A stretch of DNA of 64,000 nt from Ophiodon elongatus (Eukaryota; Chordata; Actinopteri; Perciformes; Hexagrammidae), in contig JACSYO010000132.1 in assembly GCA_016806645.1 (NCBI GenBank), positions 702,501 through 766,500 on the forward strand. The letters are read 5' to 3'. This document shows, one piece after another, positions 22,736-36,814 of this stretch. A program made the translations under genes and the position numbers. The notes beneath the pieces were generated by a model, which saw only the letters and a list, made by a program, of their open reading frames with translations, searched no databases and had not been told where the DNA came from. Position 1 is the first letter of the stretch. Every line of letters begins with the position of its first letter.

Positions 22736-25700
22736 ACAACAAGTAAACCTCAGGGGTCTGTGGATGCCCCAGTTGGCAGGATTAATACTGCTTTAAATTT
22801 CCCTTTTCCCAGTTGGTTTTAGCTGAGTGTTTGATTGGAGGGTTATTCAGATGAGCTGCTGTTCATGGTGTGGCTCCTAATGAAGTACTGAGAGCAGCTT
22901 GCTGCTTTTCTTCTGTTTGTACGTCGGGGTGAAACGGTGCTCTTTCTTTAGGGCTTAAGAGAGGTGGAGAACTGCACACTCTGGACTTTCTGATCCTTCA
23001 TCCACTTAATGCAGACCTCATTTAAGCAGATCCTATCAGCCACAAACTGCTCTTTAGGCCCCTTGGGACTTCTTTACTGTCTCAACGTTTCTGATTGAGG
23101 TGATTTTGAGCGTTGAGAAACCAGCTGGAGTAAATGTTAAAGATCACCTGTCCACTAGGAGGCCTGTATCAGACCTCAGTGCTGTTCCTACTAGAGTTTG
23201 TGCATGCCTAACGATAACCTAACGCTGCATACTTTAAACACATCTCCTTATTATCTAAGATGTATTTTTTTTATAATTGAAGAGGCATTTTATTGTTTGT
23301 TTTTTATTGTAAAAGCACTTGTAGATGTGTTTCTACAGCTAATGAACTCTATGTTATGCAGTTGGGAACTGGTTTATATGCTTCTTTACGATCAGCTGAA
23401 ACGTGAGGACTGAGTACCGCCACAGATTTACTATTCAACCACCAGAATTATATTCCTGACGCAGTAGAAAGGATTTTAAACCTTTTAGAACTTGAGAAAA
23501 AACCATTTACAAAATATATATCTGATTGAACAGTTAAACACAATTAAATGTTGTATCTGTGCTGCCTCAAAATGAAAACTAAGCTTTACTGGGACTAAAC
23601 TAAGCCACACAACTGTTACATTATTGCATTTTTATTACCAGAGGATGTGAAGTGTATAATAGCAACATTTTCTAATTGTGTTGGGAATATGCAGATGCTC
23701 TCCTCTAAATACCTGAAAATCAAGTTGAGCTGAATGACAATTGGCAAAGCTCCTTGAGTGTAATACCTCCGGATCAGACTGAATTAAAAGAGGATTTTCC
23801 CACAACTCTCCGTGAAGGAATTCTTCACATCATCACTTTCATCTGCGTCTGTACAGTCTGCTCTGAAACCGTAGACATATCTTCAGATTGGAGGAGGACT
23901 TTTCCAGACTGAGGGGCAGACGTTGCCAGCTTTGTCTCGCCTTAAAGCCAAGAATGCTAATTGGGCTATTTAAAGGCTGGCCATCCCTGGCAAAAAAAGA
24001 GTAAATTTTAAGCTGCTTCCTGGATCACTATATCATGTGTCTGAGGGAAACATACTGTACATTTATCATGGACAGACTGTGGGATGACTCTTTTAATTCA
24101 ATGGCGGGATGACAGCCATGTCATGTGCCAAATGTTGACTAGCTGTTTGCCATTGTTTGTTCCCGATGATAATAAATATGACTGATTTAATGTGATTTCC
24201 GTTTTAATGCAGTATCGCTATAATTTCCTCTGATGGATGTCATATAATACAAAACACATTTGGTAATTGATTTTAGCTTAAACAACACAAGCAGCCCCAC
24301 GAGTCACGCCTTCCAAATCACATCAGGCTGCACGCAGTTACAGACTGGGTGACATGATGAGAGAGAAAACACACTCACTGCGGGATCCATGCTACAATTA
24401 ATGAAGTGATGACATTATATATTTATTTTCAAGTCATTAGGATTCAGGGCCTGAGGAGTCACATGCTGTCTCTGCCAAGGCTCTCGAAGGAGCATTCATT
24501 TTGCTTGGTGTACATAACAAAGAAAAAAATAATAATAAAAGCTGGCATAGAAGCCCTCAAGCTTAAAGCACACAAAGCCTCAAGTTTGTACTGTTGACAG
24601 AGAAGCTTTAAGCGCATGAAGGGAATTTTGTGACTGAATGTTTATAGATTTAATTAAATTACAAGACGCGGCGAAAAAAGAAAAAGCCCAAAGGCAAAAG
24701 CACTATAGTCTTTAACAGAAGCTGGCTATGGCTATTGTTTGGAATGAACAGTCAGCTGGAATTTCTTTATATTCCGTATAATATGCTGACTATTAATGGT
24801 ATCAGTGGGTTTATTAAGTAATGGCTTCACTGAGGAACAATCCTCAATGGCGTGATCGGGGAAGAGAAATGGCAAGCGTAAGAGAAACGGCGGTTTTGTG
24901 TACGTGTGTGCTATATTCAAATTCATTTATTTTTCCTCTGAGCAGTAGGTGTGCACCCCCCCCCCACCCCCCCTCCCTCAACTACACCCCCTCCTCCCTG
25001 CTCTTCTTACCAGAAGTAATGAACTGGCATGGACGACTGCCATCGTTATGTTGTGTCATCATTTAGTCTCATCAATTAAGCTGGTGACATAACATGCCCT
25101 CCATCTAGAAGTGTCCTTGCCCATGTGTGTCCCCCGTGACGACAGACCAAAGTGTTGCCGGGGCCCTGATATTGCCGTACAGAAGGTCGTGCTAAACGAA
25201 GGGGCTCGTCCGAATACCGACTGTTTTCACATCTTACAGCGTGGTGACATGTAACAGCAGCCTCCTGCTGTAGTTACGCAGCCTTTCTGAGGCTCCAGCC
25301 AAGAAGCTGCTCCGATGGTCCTGAACATTTGCATAGCGTACCTTCTATCGACATGGTAATCTATTTACACACAATAAGGAGATTGATTGAAAGCACATGA
25401 GTTGTTTTCACATTTTAATTAACAGCATTATTAATGGTTTGGTATTAATACCAGGCTATAGGCTATATACAGTAGGTTATTTGTTAATGTTTAACAGGAG
25501 CCATGGACCCGGTTGCTACTGTTCAACTGTTCCTCTCCTCAGATTAACTCATCGAAAAGTAGAAAGTAAAGATCAGAGTCAGCCCTAGTCGTTACGATAA
25601 ACTTGAAGATGGATATTTAGTTGTTCTGTATGGTTAAATACAAGTTTCACATTTAGAGTTGTTGTTGTTTTTTTAAATCCAGCACCTGGCTGAGCTGAAC

Positions 25701-26049
25701 AGTCCTTTTGCCAACACGCTCCGAGATCCAAACTTTCTGCATTAGCCAAACGCTACAAAGGAACGACATCAGAAATGATATCATTTTGGTCATGTTTGCC
25801 TTTGTGAGTAGTGAACACACATCCCCAACAAATCCACTTTCTGCATGGCATGCACACAATGAATAAAACAGCACAAATCCTGAAACTGATTGGAAAAAAG
25901 ACCAGAATCCTAATTTGATGATGAAACGCATTAAGGCCGGAATATCCTACAGATGGTAAATACAAATCCCCTCCGCTTCATGCATATTTACAGTTTGGAG
26001 CATACACTTTCAAAATGGCTGTTTTTTACCTTTGTACCGTGTAAGAGAT
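22736..26049. other. Noncoding; no gene seen
   Basis: No supported exon. A C-rich stretch lies at 24,954-24,985. Positions 24,050-24,330 are repeat-free and AT-balanced, and could be a conserved noncoding element (inference only). Confidence 0.55.
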
Positions 26050-26248
26050 GGAAAGACTACTCGAATATTCTACTCAAGTAAAGGTAAAATGTACTCAGAT
26101 AGCAGTAAAAAGTAGGCTGGTTAAAATGAACTGTTCAATATAAGTACTAACTTCAATATAAGTACTAAAACACAGGTTGAATTCATCAAAAAAAAGTAAA
26201 CAAATAGGACTTGGTTGCAGTGATGAGTAAATGTAATTAATTACTTCC
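26050..26248. repeat. Degenerate dispersed repeat (ACTCAAGTAAA / AGTAAAAAGTA type)
   Basis: It contains TACTCAAGTAAAGG, AATGTACTCAGA, GCAGTAAAAAGTA, a direct duplication of TCAATATAAGTACTAA (26,137-26,168) and GATGAGTAAATGTAATTAA. This vocabulary is typical of a widespread teleost repeat. There is no second copy in the window to confirm ends. Confidence 0.5.
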
Positions 26249-29135
26249 AGCGCTGCTAATATATCTTTGCAACATTGCTTGGGAACATCTTGCAACAGCA
26301 TACTGTATGCTTTTCCACTTTTCTCAAAAGCAAAATTACATTGAAGTAATATAACCCACTTTCTCTCAAACATAACACAGGCCATCTCGTGATTTACAAT
26401 ATTAGTTTGAACCCTCACTCCTTGTGCAGCTCCCGAGCCAGTGACCAGGTGTTGCAGGGGGTTACTGGGTCAAGTTGACGCTCGGGGGCACAGCAGTGAC
26501 TGGGAACCAAGTAAGAAATAGGTCAATGGTGAGAAGAGGATGGCAAATTGAAAATGACACTGAACCCCCAGTGGAGCAGGAAAACATGGGCAAACATGGA
26601 TGCACTGTATAATTCATGGAGTTTCTCCAGTAGCCATTCCAAAAACGTACAAAAGTGACATATCTGTTCCTGCTGCGTATAAACAAACAGTTGTATTTGT
26701 ATCCTGTTGGGAGTCGAGACGTAGCTTTAGCCGTTATCTAGAATATAAATGGAGGAGTTCATGGCAGACCTGCACTGACTTAAGCAAGGTCAGAAGCTAG
26801 CACCAAAGGCAATGCCCAGCTTGAAATCTATTAAGCAGTGGTTCCCAACTTCTTTTTGTGTGTGTGACGACCCCAACAGCCCAATGAGATGAGCTCAAAC
26901 ACCTTTCATGGACACCACTGGCAAATCTTTAGGGAGGTAAAGGCAGACAGGTAATGTGTGGTGGTCTTGGACTCTAGGGTGCTCCATTTGAAAATGGTGA
27001 CTGAGTGATATTAACATTCTTAATTCATAATTAAACCCAGCACTCATTGTGTGAAAGGAGGGGTACACCTGAGATGGGTCGCCAACGGTACTGTTTCCCC
27101 CGTTTTCTCACCATCAAAAAGTCCAGACAAGTGCAGCCTCGATACAGGGACATTACCAGGTCAATCACCCACATCTCCACCCAAAATGGAAAAAGTGAGA
27201 CACTTTAAAAATCTCAAATGTCAATAAGCAGTTAATCTTATATTCAGCAGATAAAACCAAAACAACATAATCACAATGTAAAATCAATGATAATGGCACA
27301 ACAAAATACAAACACATGATGTTATGGTTATTGATGCTCAGATAAGAAAGCAATGTCAACATTTGTTTGAAAAAAAAACATATTTCACATTGGGTATAGA
27401 GGTCAGGATGGATTGGTCCAAAAAAAGGACTTTCACCAAGGAGACTGGTGTTCGTGTCCATTATGAAAACAAATGTCAACCCGGACTTATTTTGAGCAGT
27501 GTAAGGCCCCTGACCTAGCTGCCCTATTTGACGAGTTGGTATTTGAAAAGTTTCGTAGTCATTGTATCGTGAGATAAGTGAACTTATTTGCAGTATCTGA
27601 TGAGGTGAGGAAGCGTGCACTTTGATATGTACTATAGATGAGGGTTTCAGCATCAGTCTTTATCTGTTCTCATCATATCCGTTAATTCCTGTTCTCTTTG
27701 TTTAGGATGTTAAATTTCATGTTGTTTGTCTAAGCCACTAGATACTGTTACCAAGGGATACAACTGGAAATGTGTGAGCCTGATAGAGTAACATGGGCCA
27801 CACTGAACCTCTTGTTGGCTATCTACAGATCCAAGGAGACTATTTGGTGGTTCACAGAAAAAAATAGACAGTGAAAATTATGACGGTATATTGACATCAT
27901 ACCAGCAACATTACTACAGTTACAATGTTTATATTAGTAGAACATGTCACAGATGTGAAAGAAAACATAGATACAGTTGTACTAGCAGAAAGTAAAGGGA
28001 GGGCTGGCAATAGCATGAGAGGCAACAAAGAGTAGTTAAGTGTGGTCCATATTGCAACAAACTGTTGATCAGATAGTTGAGAAAACCTACAATAAGTATT
28101 TTATGGAGATATTTTTCCTATCGTAATTTATGTTTCTGATTATTTTAATGATATCCTCAGAAAAAAACAAGTCTCCTTGATACTAGTATTATACTGTAGG
28201 TCTGTTCTGTTCACAGGTATCACTAGATATTTCAATACCAATGAAGGTGTCACATTGCTATAAACTAAATATATATAAAAAAATATTTAAAATATATTTC
28301 CACAATGGCAAAAAGCCTTCTGGCTCCCCGATCTTTCTCCAGTATCTTAAGTGTCTTTGTAGCCTTGAGGCCATGTAGAAACCCATAATGTAATAACTGC
28401 AGATAATATGCTAAGTAGTATATAGGATAATGTAATAAAATAAATTACATGAAAACTCCCTATAATGTAATATGAATGAGTGCATGACATTGTTTTTTCA
28501 CATCGCATTTAAGTTATTCTAATTGGTACACAAATAATACAAAAAATACAATTATCTGTTACATTATGTGCAAAAAGTGATCATATATGCTCTCCATTGT
28601 AAGGACATTTTTGGCAGAATAGTCGTTAAAAAAATGTGATTGCATTATGCAAAGTTAGTTATGCAAGTTGCATTATCCAGTCATTACATTAACCCATGAA
28701 TCATACTAAAAGTGATTAACAACTCGCACATTTCACACAGTCTCACCTAAAGAGCACCCGGATACGTTCAGAGATAGTCGAGTGAAAAACAACTTAAGAG
28801 AGTTCTCGCCCTGCCTCACTTTCTTACTCTCTGTTCACTCGGCCAACATAAGGTGGGTGAGATTGTTAGCTAATTCCGCCTTCAGGGGGGGTGTTAGATA
28901 ATTCCACAAGCACTTTGTTTGAAGCAAACTGAGGCCTTGATTCCTATGAAGGAGAGGCAAGTCCGAGATTTTTAAATTCATCATTGTTGCAACTGAGAAC
29001 CAAAAACATCATAATTGCATAATTCATCCAAAACTGAACAAAAAACTGCAAAGTCAACTGATTTGAATGCGGAGTAAACCTGACCATGTTTTATCAGGCT
29101 TCTACAAAGCCATTAGCAATGCACACCACTGAATG
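26249..29135. other. Noncoding; no gene seen
   Basis: A 162-codon minus frame at 27,165-27,653 has no recognised domain. Part of it (27,380-27,620) has repeat-like texture, so it is left out as a gene. The rest is AT-rich without supported features. Confidence 0.55.
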
Positions 29136-29139
29136 TTAA

Positions 29140-29461
29140 AGGGAACATATTGTGCCACGTTCCTACTTGTATTTTGGCAACTCTGTTACACTGCGCATGT
29201 CTCACACCCCATGGCTCAGGACCGTGTGCCAGCCTTCATTCAATCGGGCCTCGGGTGAGGTAGTTCTCAAGCCTCACATTGGGAAGCTGCATGTGACATA
29301 GGAAGCGGGGCCAAATCAGAATGGCTTGTTGAATCACATGACTTTTGGTCTAAGCAGCCCACAAGTTACTGACTGTCTTATTTCACAGTTTGTGGGTTGG
29401 AAGGTGATCCAGATACCCAAATGTTTGTACTGGAAAAGTGAGTTTTCATGATATGTTCCCT
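29140..29461. mobile_element. TTAA-flanked MITE (piggyBac-type, non-autonomous)
   Basis: A 322-bp element with terminal inverted repeats AGGGAACATAT...ATATGTTCCCT lies between TTAA at 29,136-29,139 and TTAA at 29,462-29,465. TTAA target duplication is the hallmark of piggyBac-superfamily transposition. The interior has no frame for a transposase. Confidence 0.85.
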
Positions 29462-29465
29462 TTAA

Positions 29466-29957
29466 GCTGGGTCATTGGATTCCAAAATATACCTTGGGAG
29501 TTATATCTATGGTGTTTACCTACTAAACTATTTTTTTGTAATCAAAAACCACATATATTACACAGATGCTCATCTTTTGTACTGATTATTCAAGCCCTGG
29601 AAGTTCTCTAACAGCGTACCTAAATATTGTCCAGAAAATGAATCAACCTTTCACCACTGGAGCCGTGAACACCTGAAATAGGGCTAATGATTTAGCAAAT
29701 CTATACTCTAAGACTGACATATAAGGCTTAATTCTTACATGCAATACTTCCATAAAGGAGAAAATAATTATGTCTTTACATCTGGACTTCTGCATTGAGT
29801 TTATCGTGATGCACCAAATCACCAAGATACATTCCCTGTATGTGCAAACCTACTTTGCATTAAGATTGATTCCGATTTTCTGGTTCTACATGTATAGGCA
29901 GTGGGGATGTGTGGGTGTGTGGGAGGTATGAACACATATGTGCGAGAATGTAATTTG
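29466..29957. other. Noncoding; no gene seen
   Basis: AT-rich sequence. Nothing supported. Confidence 0.6.
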
Positions 29958-30236
29958 ATGGTAAATGGACTGTACCTGTATAGCACTTTTCTAGTCTTCC
30001 GACCACTCAAAGCGCTTTAACACTACATGATATCATTCACCCATTCATACACTGATGGGAGGGGCTAAGGTGCCACCTGCCCATCAGGAGTAGTTAACAT
30101 TCACACACATTCACACAGTGCAAGCTAAGTTAAGCGTCTTGCCCAAGGACACATCGACATGGACTAGCGGAGCCAGAGATCGAACCGCCGATCCCTTGAT
30201 TGACGACCCTGCTCACCACTGAGCCACAGTCTCCCA
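29958..30236 (-). mobile_element. tRNA-derived SINE, copy 6 (near full length)
   Basis: The minus strand begins GGGAGACTGTGGCTCAGTGG (A box) and carries GGCGGTTCGATCTC (B box). The tail read on plus is ATGGTAAATGGACTGTACC. One of the best preserved copies in the window. Confidence 0.9.
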
Positions 30237-32887
30237 CCGACTTTGATACTGTGTCAAGTAGGCCAGCAACATGTAATTTGAAGATCTTCAGTTAACAACG
30301 TTGCATTGTATTCTTCATTTGGCCCCCACCACGAAAAAGACAAAGGTAGAGAGCAAATTACTATGGAAGACAGAAAGAAAGACGTCATAAGGAAGACAGA
30401 GGGGGATGGTGCGGGTTTGATTAGACGAGCTCGGAGAGGGGCTTTGTTCAGCGTGAGGGCCGTTAATTACCTCAACAGTTCAAAACAAGCTCTCTCTCGT
30501 GCTGAGTTCTTCCCTTCCCCATACGCCATCAGCCACATGCTATGTCACATGGCAGCCCCTTCATCGGGTCTGGGAGGGCCCGTGTCACGCGTCGCATCCT
30601 CATCACCCCAGATCGGTGCAGATCACCCGCTCACCCTGTAATTAGCACTCATAGTCCACAGTAGCCACAATCAAAGCACTGCGCTCGCTGTTGAGGGTAA
30701 AGTTACCGACTCCTCAACACTCTAATGAAGCTTGTGTGATCGCTGTTTCAAATCGTTTGTCATTATTCTGGAGGTACGCGTTTGCTAGCCTCATTCCGTC
30801 ACTCTGGACCGTGACAATATTTGACTGTTGAACTGGATATAAAATGTCCACTTCAATCATTCAGTGTTTTATTTGCAGTTTTGGACATTTCTTCTAACCT
30901 TAGGTCAAACGAGAATGTCAGCTCCATCATAAAGAATTACATTTTTTGTTGAAGGCGAAAAAAAGGGAATGCTGAAACTTTTTGACTCCAAGGTTTTCTA
31001 TCACGTTCAAAATCGAACGGTAGTTTTCTTATAATGTGGAAAAAATACAGGCTGTGCATACTAACTGTTGTCCAGTTAGCAGCGAGAGGGTTTACTGGCT
31101 ACCACCTGTTACCTGCTACCCCTCCAGTTTCTTTCCACTGTGTCACTGCCTTCAAAGGATGTATATGAAGACCACGACCCCTCTTCACCCAGGATTTTGC
31201 AATTGCAGTATAAATACTGGAAGGTATACCTATAAATGTGACACTGCAAACGCTAATCAGCAGATGAACTGCAGGAGTTGATAATTAAATTGTATTTATA
31301 GACCGTAGAAGCTTTAATAGAGTTAGTGGGAGTTTTTTTTGTGGGGGAGGGGGTTCATTTTCTGCAATATAAGGTGCGCAGTTCAGACTGTTTTCCTACC
31401 CTGTTTGATTCATTTATTAGATCCCGGGTCAATTTTGGATGGATTCAGCAGCGACAGCAGTGTTTTCTCTTGCACAGGAGGCTCACGGGTATTCTAGATT
31501 GCCATGACAAAGTTATGGAAATTCAAGATTTCTCAGGGAGCGACGACTGCAATGACAACTTCCCGGTATATAAGAATCATGAAAGGAAGTAATACTGGTG
31601 TTTATTTTAGTTCCAGGGGAAAAAGTCCCACGACAGCAGAGCTCACACAGCTGTTTCATATCTGTGAAAGGGAGGAATGGCAGCCATCTTCTTTGGGACT
31701 GACTGTTTTAATGCAGTATTCTTATTGATCAGCATTCATCCCTCATCCACACTGGATTTACGGAGACACAGCCCATGGCTGCCATAGGGCTGCCAGACCG
31801 AAAGAGAAATGGCCGGGGGAGCTCAGCCATCCTCACTGTGAGGTTTCAGACGCCGTCGCCACACAGGCTGTTTACTAATCAAGATTTACGCCATTTGTTT
31901 GTATATACCAATAAATCACTTCTGAGTGCATGTGGATGACCATGAATCTAAAACAGGAGTAGATCTCTAATTGCCTCCCACAGGGCTGGAGCAAATATAT
32001 ACCAGAGGTTTACCTCCCAGGGTTTAATATTAGACCACTGGGAATAAATGCTTTGTTTTTAATTGCTATGTAACTGTGACTTATGGGGAGCTTTTCATTT
32101 TTGAAGGCAGTCTTGACAGCAAGAAGTGAACTTCCTGAGTGCCAGAGGCAAGGCTATGGATTCATCAACCACGTATTTAACTTCACGTTTGATGTCAATG
32201 TTTTGAAAAAGCAAATTTCTTCAATGTCCTTTCTGAGAGAAAAGAGGTGTTTTCCAACCCGGTGATGAAATGATCCAACAACTGAGCTGAACGCGCCTCG
32301 AAAGAAAGATTTGCAAAAGTAAAATGTCCCTCGGACGAGGGTGAAATGTCACATTCCCTGAGGTTAAGCCAGTGCCTTTTGAGGATGGATGGAAGGGAAT
32401 ATTATATGTGTCTAATGGAGAAAGAGATATCCTCCCAAGGTCACAAAGTGAGACCACGATATCTGTAATAGACAGAAGGACCCTGAGAGGAGAGGAGGAG
32501 GTGGAGGAGTGGAGGAGATGGTTTAAATTCCTGTCCTCGGGGAAATCTCCATCCATCTGGGGAGTCGCTGAGAGTGCAGCCAATTCACATCCTCTCACAG
32601 ACCCTTAATTTAGGGAAGCATATGCCACCGCTTAGGCCTTTTGGAATCTGTGCATGTGACAGAAATTGGTGTTTTGGTGAACATTAGCTGGTAAACCAGA
32701 TGAGGCATTAATAATGGCATATTTAAAAGTACATTTATTACTCTCTCCTAAATATGCTCTCTGTTAAATCTCACGTTATGTATTTACACTTTATAATTGC
32801 CTCTGCAACACATCATAATGCAAGTTAGTCAGTGGGACCAAGGAATGGCGTGTCAATCTATATTGCTATTGCTATTTGTATGGACAT
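30237..32887. other. Noncoding; no gene seen
   Basis: Several chance frames of 74-125 codons without motifs. No supported repeat. Confidence 0.6.
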
Positions 32888-32902
32888 ATGTGTGTGTATG
32901 TG

Positions 32903-32956
<54 letters not shown>

Positions 32957-32957
32957 A
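32888..32957. repeat. (TA)n microsatellite with GT-rich edge
   Basis: TGTGTGTATG followed by about 55 bp of alternating A and T with two AATA phase breaks. Confidence 0.95.
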
Positions 32958-33613
32958 CGGCAGATTTCAAATAAATGTAATAGAGCACAACCAGAATACT
33001 TCTCTCAGTAAAGGGAATGAATTATAAAAGCAGCATAAAATTGATGCACTCACGTGCATTACAAGCATCTTACAGTAAAACGACATTGAACGTAGAACAT
33101 AAAGGAATGCTGTCGGCTATGTGTCGTTGGGTGTGGGAGCTACAGTGTTGCCTTCAGGGATAGAACAATCCAACGCCACTGACGACCCCCCGCCCCCAAC
33201 ACAAATCTTCCCTCCTTGAATAAACAGTCCCCAGGGGTCCACGGTCACCACCGGCCCAGGCTACGTCTGCTGCTAACTGGCCTTAAAGTGGTAACGTCCT
33301 AACACGCCCAGATGCTGCGGCGTTAGCGCCTCACTGTCAAGTTTACAGTGAAGTCTACACTGGAGCGCAGGCTTAACTCCATCCTACTGCAACACACTGC
33401 GGTGGTGAGAGAAGTCTCTCGCCTACTGTGGCAGCCCCGGAGGGGCGCAGAAAATTGTGGAGTGGGCTTTTTCAGTCCTTTCGGTCCCAGCCCCCACCAT
33501 GTGCATCAGAGCCTGAGGAGCAGATATGGTCCGAATTGTGAATCCACCCACACTGCATGTCACTCTCTATAACACAGAAACTGTGAGCATGCTATCTATG
33601 CCGACCACACATA
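32958..33613. other. Noncoding; no gene seen
   Basis: GC-richer than the surroundings at 33,150-33,500, with short frames only. Confidence 0.6.
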
Positions 33614-33618
33614 CATGT

Positions 33619-33655
<37 letters not shown>

Positions 33656-33674
33656 CACACACCTACACACAGAC
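33614..33674. repeat. (CA)n microsatellite
   Basis: GTGCACAC start, then an AC run broken by CTACACAC units at its 3' side. Confidence 0.95.
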
Positions 33675-36600
33675 TTGCAAGAAAATGTTGCAGACGTATT
33701 ACAGTGGAATGGTAAATAAAAAGATGGAGTCGATTACAGAATCAATATACTGTGGATAACAACAGTTATTAGATATTCCTATGTTCCCTTTGCACATATT
33801 TCAGACTGCTTCCAGTCACGCTTCTGCTGTAATTATCTATAATCTCATCTCAATGTTGCATCTAAGGTTTGAGCTTGAGTGGGAGCTCGGCATGTTGGCA
33901 CGCTCTTTGTCTGCCTCCTGATGGAACACTTTCCACTCGGCTGAATTACCCACTCCATGATGACTCGATGCAGCAGAGCAAAAAATGATGCTCCCTGGGC
34001 TCCCGTGTATTTACATTTTTTCAAATGGATTCCTTAGACCCCCACTCCTGCTGCAGACCCGAGCATCGACAGAATACAGCCTGTTACGGATCAAGAAAGT
34101 ATAAACTCTGTCTGGATGCTTTTTAGAGATTTCCTTTTTATTTGACAACGTGTGTGCATGTGCACTACGGTGACCAGACCTCCTGGTTCGTCAGGATCGT
34201 CCCGCTTTCAAGCTGGGTGTCCTGCGTCTCAACACATATCTTTAAAACACTGAAATATCACACTTGTCAACATTCTTGACCAAAATTGTCCCAGTTTTTA
34301 CCACAATTGAAAGGAGAATATTAATAATACATGTTTTCAGAGCCGACAGAGACATTTGTCGTGTTCGGTCCCACTCATTATGACCTAACCCGCCGTAGAA
34401 ACATGAAACCATGTAGCGCACGTCTGAATTCAACAGTGATTTGTCGGTTTGCATGTGTCAATGTGTCGTTGTCAAGGCTGTTGAAATGAAAGGTGCAAAC
34501 GGTATTTCCTCCAGGAGGCTTTGTGAAGTACCTGGTCTTATGTCGAACTTGCGTGACACGGGCACTATGTTCTGCACACACTGCAAGAGTAGATTTCCGG
34601 TTGCACGCTGTGCATCGCGTAAAGACAGGCCAGTAAACAATATAGCCTGCAATAACACGCCTATGGTACGTGCATATGGGTGTGCACGTGCACGTGCACA
34701 TACTGGCATGCGGTACACCTTAGGGTCCAGGTTTGGTAAAATATACTTCATCTATGCACAGGTGGGTAAACACTCACTGAATTTGTACCAAAACCACCAT
34801 TATCACAAAATGTTCCTGAGCAACCAACTAGATGCTCATTTGACTAAAGTGCTGGGACGTGTACTTGCTTTGGCAGGGTTTCGTTCTCATTCAGTCACTG
34901 AACAAGTTTGTGAATATCACTGTTCCTGGAAAGAATGAAATGACACATTAACTGCACTGAGAAATAAAATTACTCTATTACCAAATGGGGAAGATTTCAA
35001 TTTAGATTGTTTAAAAATGTCCACGCACAACTAGGTGGCAGTGCTTGTTCAAACTCACAGAATGATTAATTAAACAGTTTTACTTGTGACACTTCTGTGT
35101 CGTTGATTGGTTTGACCCGTCCCGAGTCTCGACTCCTGTGTCGGCCCTTTAATGCTCTGGGTGCCCATCGGTCTGCGTGCAGACGGGAGGGAGGTCACAG
35201 CGCTTCCTCCGACCTTTTGACCTTGTGTTGACAACTCCGCCGCCTCAAGTTGCAGGAGTGACTCATGCGTGTCGAGGTTGGCATGGTGATGACACGAGAA
35301 GTTATATCACAGGGGTATATTGGAAGGCTTCTCCCACCTCTGTATTGACATTCTATCCACAGGAGATTAAGACATGACAGACAGGATGCAAAATATGCCA
35401 ATATTATTCGGCTACGATTCGGGCTGAAACGACCCCCCTGCCCACACAAATGCAATTGAACAACAAATATGCGTTGAAATTGGCAGAAAGAGTGCTATTT
35501 AACGTTAGCTGTTAGCAGCACAGTCATGTTTGACTAAATAAGGGAGCTAACGGTTAGCATTGACATAGGTCCCATTGAGTTACATTATGATGTATTCAAG
35601 CTCTGTTCAGCAAAAAATTACTTTTGGGGGACAATAACGTTATCATTATGTGTTCAAATATCATCTTAAAAAATTTAGTTTTTGGTGAGAAACTAAATCC
35701 AGTTTATAGTTTCAAGGATTTTTCGCAGCCACATAAATAGATATTCGAGATGAATTATATATGTTTCATTTCTTAAGATTAGCTCTAAACAGATTATAAT
35801 ACATCATTAAGTTGAGTTGTGTATGACAATAAAAAGTAAAAGGACAACATTTGGAATGTTTGACTGTTTAAATCATTGCTCTTAAGGTTCTCTTTTTCTT
35901 GGTATTAGTTTTATCAGATTAATGGATGGAATAATCAGGAGAATACCTGAAGAGATCAGTAGCTGCAGCCCCTTGCTGTGTTGTGCAGATGGAGGCAGAT
36001 CAAATGCTCACGTTCTATACAAAAAGCAGCACTATTGCGTGTTGAGAGGACGAATCCCAGACATTCTGCACACTGTTACCTTCTCACAGCAATAGATCTT
36101 CAATCTATACGATGAAGTCGCTGCTGCAATAAAACCAGGCAATCATCATTCCATGTGTTTGAATGTCCGATGCAACCTTTATCACATCATCCCTTCTCTC
36201 TCTCTCTCCTTTCCTGTCACTCATGTGTCAGGAGGCAAAAAGCATGGAGATCCTAAAAATAAAACAGCCCACAGATAGACAAGTGGTAAATTCCACATCT
36301 GGGGCCCCACTGGCCAAGGACGGAATCCCACCACGACTTTTTCTCCTGTTTGACTGCTGTGTCTGCCTGTATCTAGTCACTCACACCGCCTCCTGAAATA
36401 TTATTAAAGGATTGATCATTTTGTCTCTGCTTCTTCTTCTCTGGAACATGATTTTCATCAGCATTTTCAAGGTGGGTCAAAAATGAAAGGTTTATCCTCT
36501 GGGATGCGTGAATGTGCGGATTAAAAGTTATCTCTAGATTCCTCTCTGTCGCCAGCCTCTGCTCGTTACGTGCATCGTGTTTTTTTCAAAATAAACTTCT

Positions 36601-36764
36601 GCATACACAGGAAATGTACAGTTTCTGCTCGTTACATGCATGCAATGTATTTTTATAATACACTTCCAATGTTGGTTTACTTCGTCTTTAGGTTTACTTG
36701 CACAACACAACTACTTGGTGAGATTGTAGTTTGGGTTGAAACTACGTTTGTTACATAATTGGCA
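33675..36764. other. Noncoding; possible repeat end at 34,166
   Basis: Positions 34,166-34,340 (ACGGTGACCAGACC, ATCGTCCCGC) read like one end of a fish hAT-type repeat whose far end was not found. A 165-codon plus frame at 34,441-34,938 has no recognised domain and overlaps simple palindromic sequence, so it is not called. Confidence 0.5.
34684..34701. repeat. Self-complementary CACGTG-containing palindrome
   Basis: GTGCACGTGCACGTGCAC is its own reverse complement. It contains two CACGTG E-boxes and is an alternating purine-pyrimidine run able to form Z-DNA. Confidence 0.9.
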
Positions 36765-36814
36765 TTAGTCAAGTAGGTAAGTTACAAAACAAAACAGGTA
36801 AAATAAGTCCACAT

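Noticed and set aside
27165..27653. 162-codon minus-strand frame
   Set aside because: No domain, biased AT-rich composition, overlaps repeat-like sequence, no splice or promoter context.
34441..34938. 165-codon plus-strand frame with CTHCKSRF
   Set aside because: One CxxC only, no full zinc finger, crosses a simple palindrome, no second exon-like signals.
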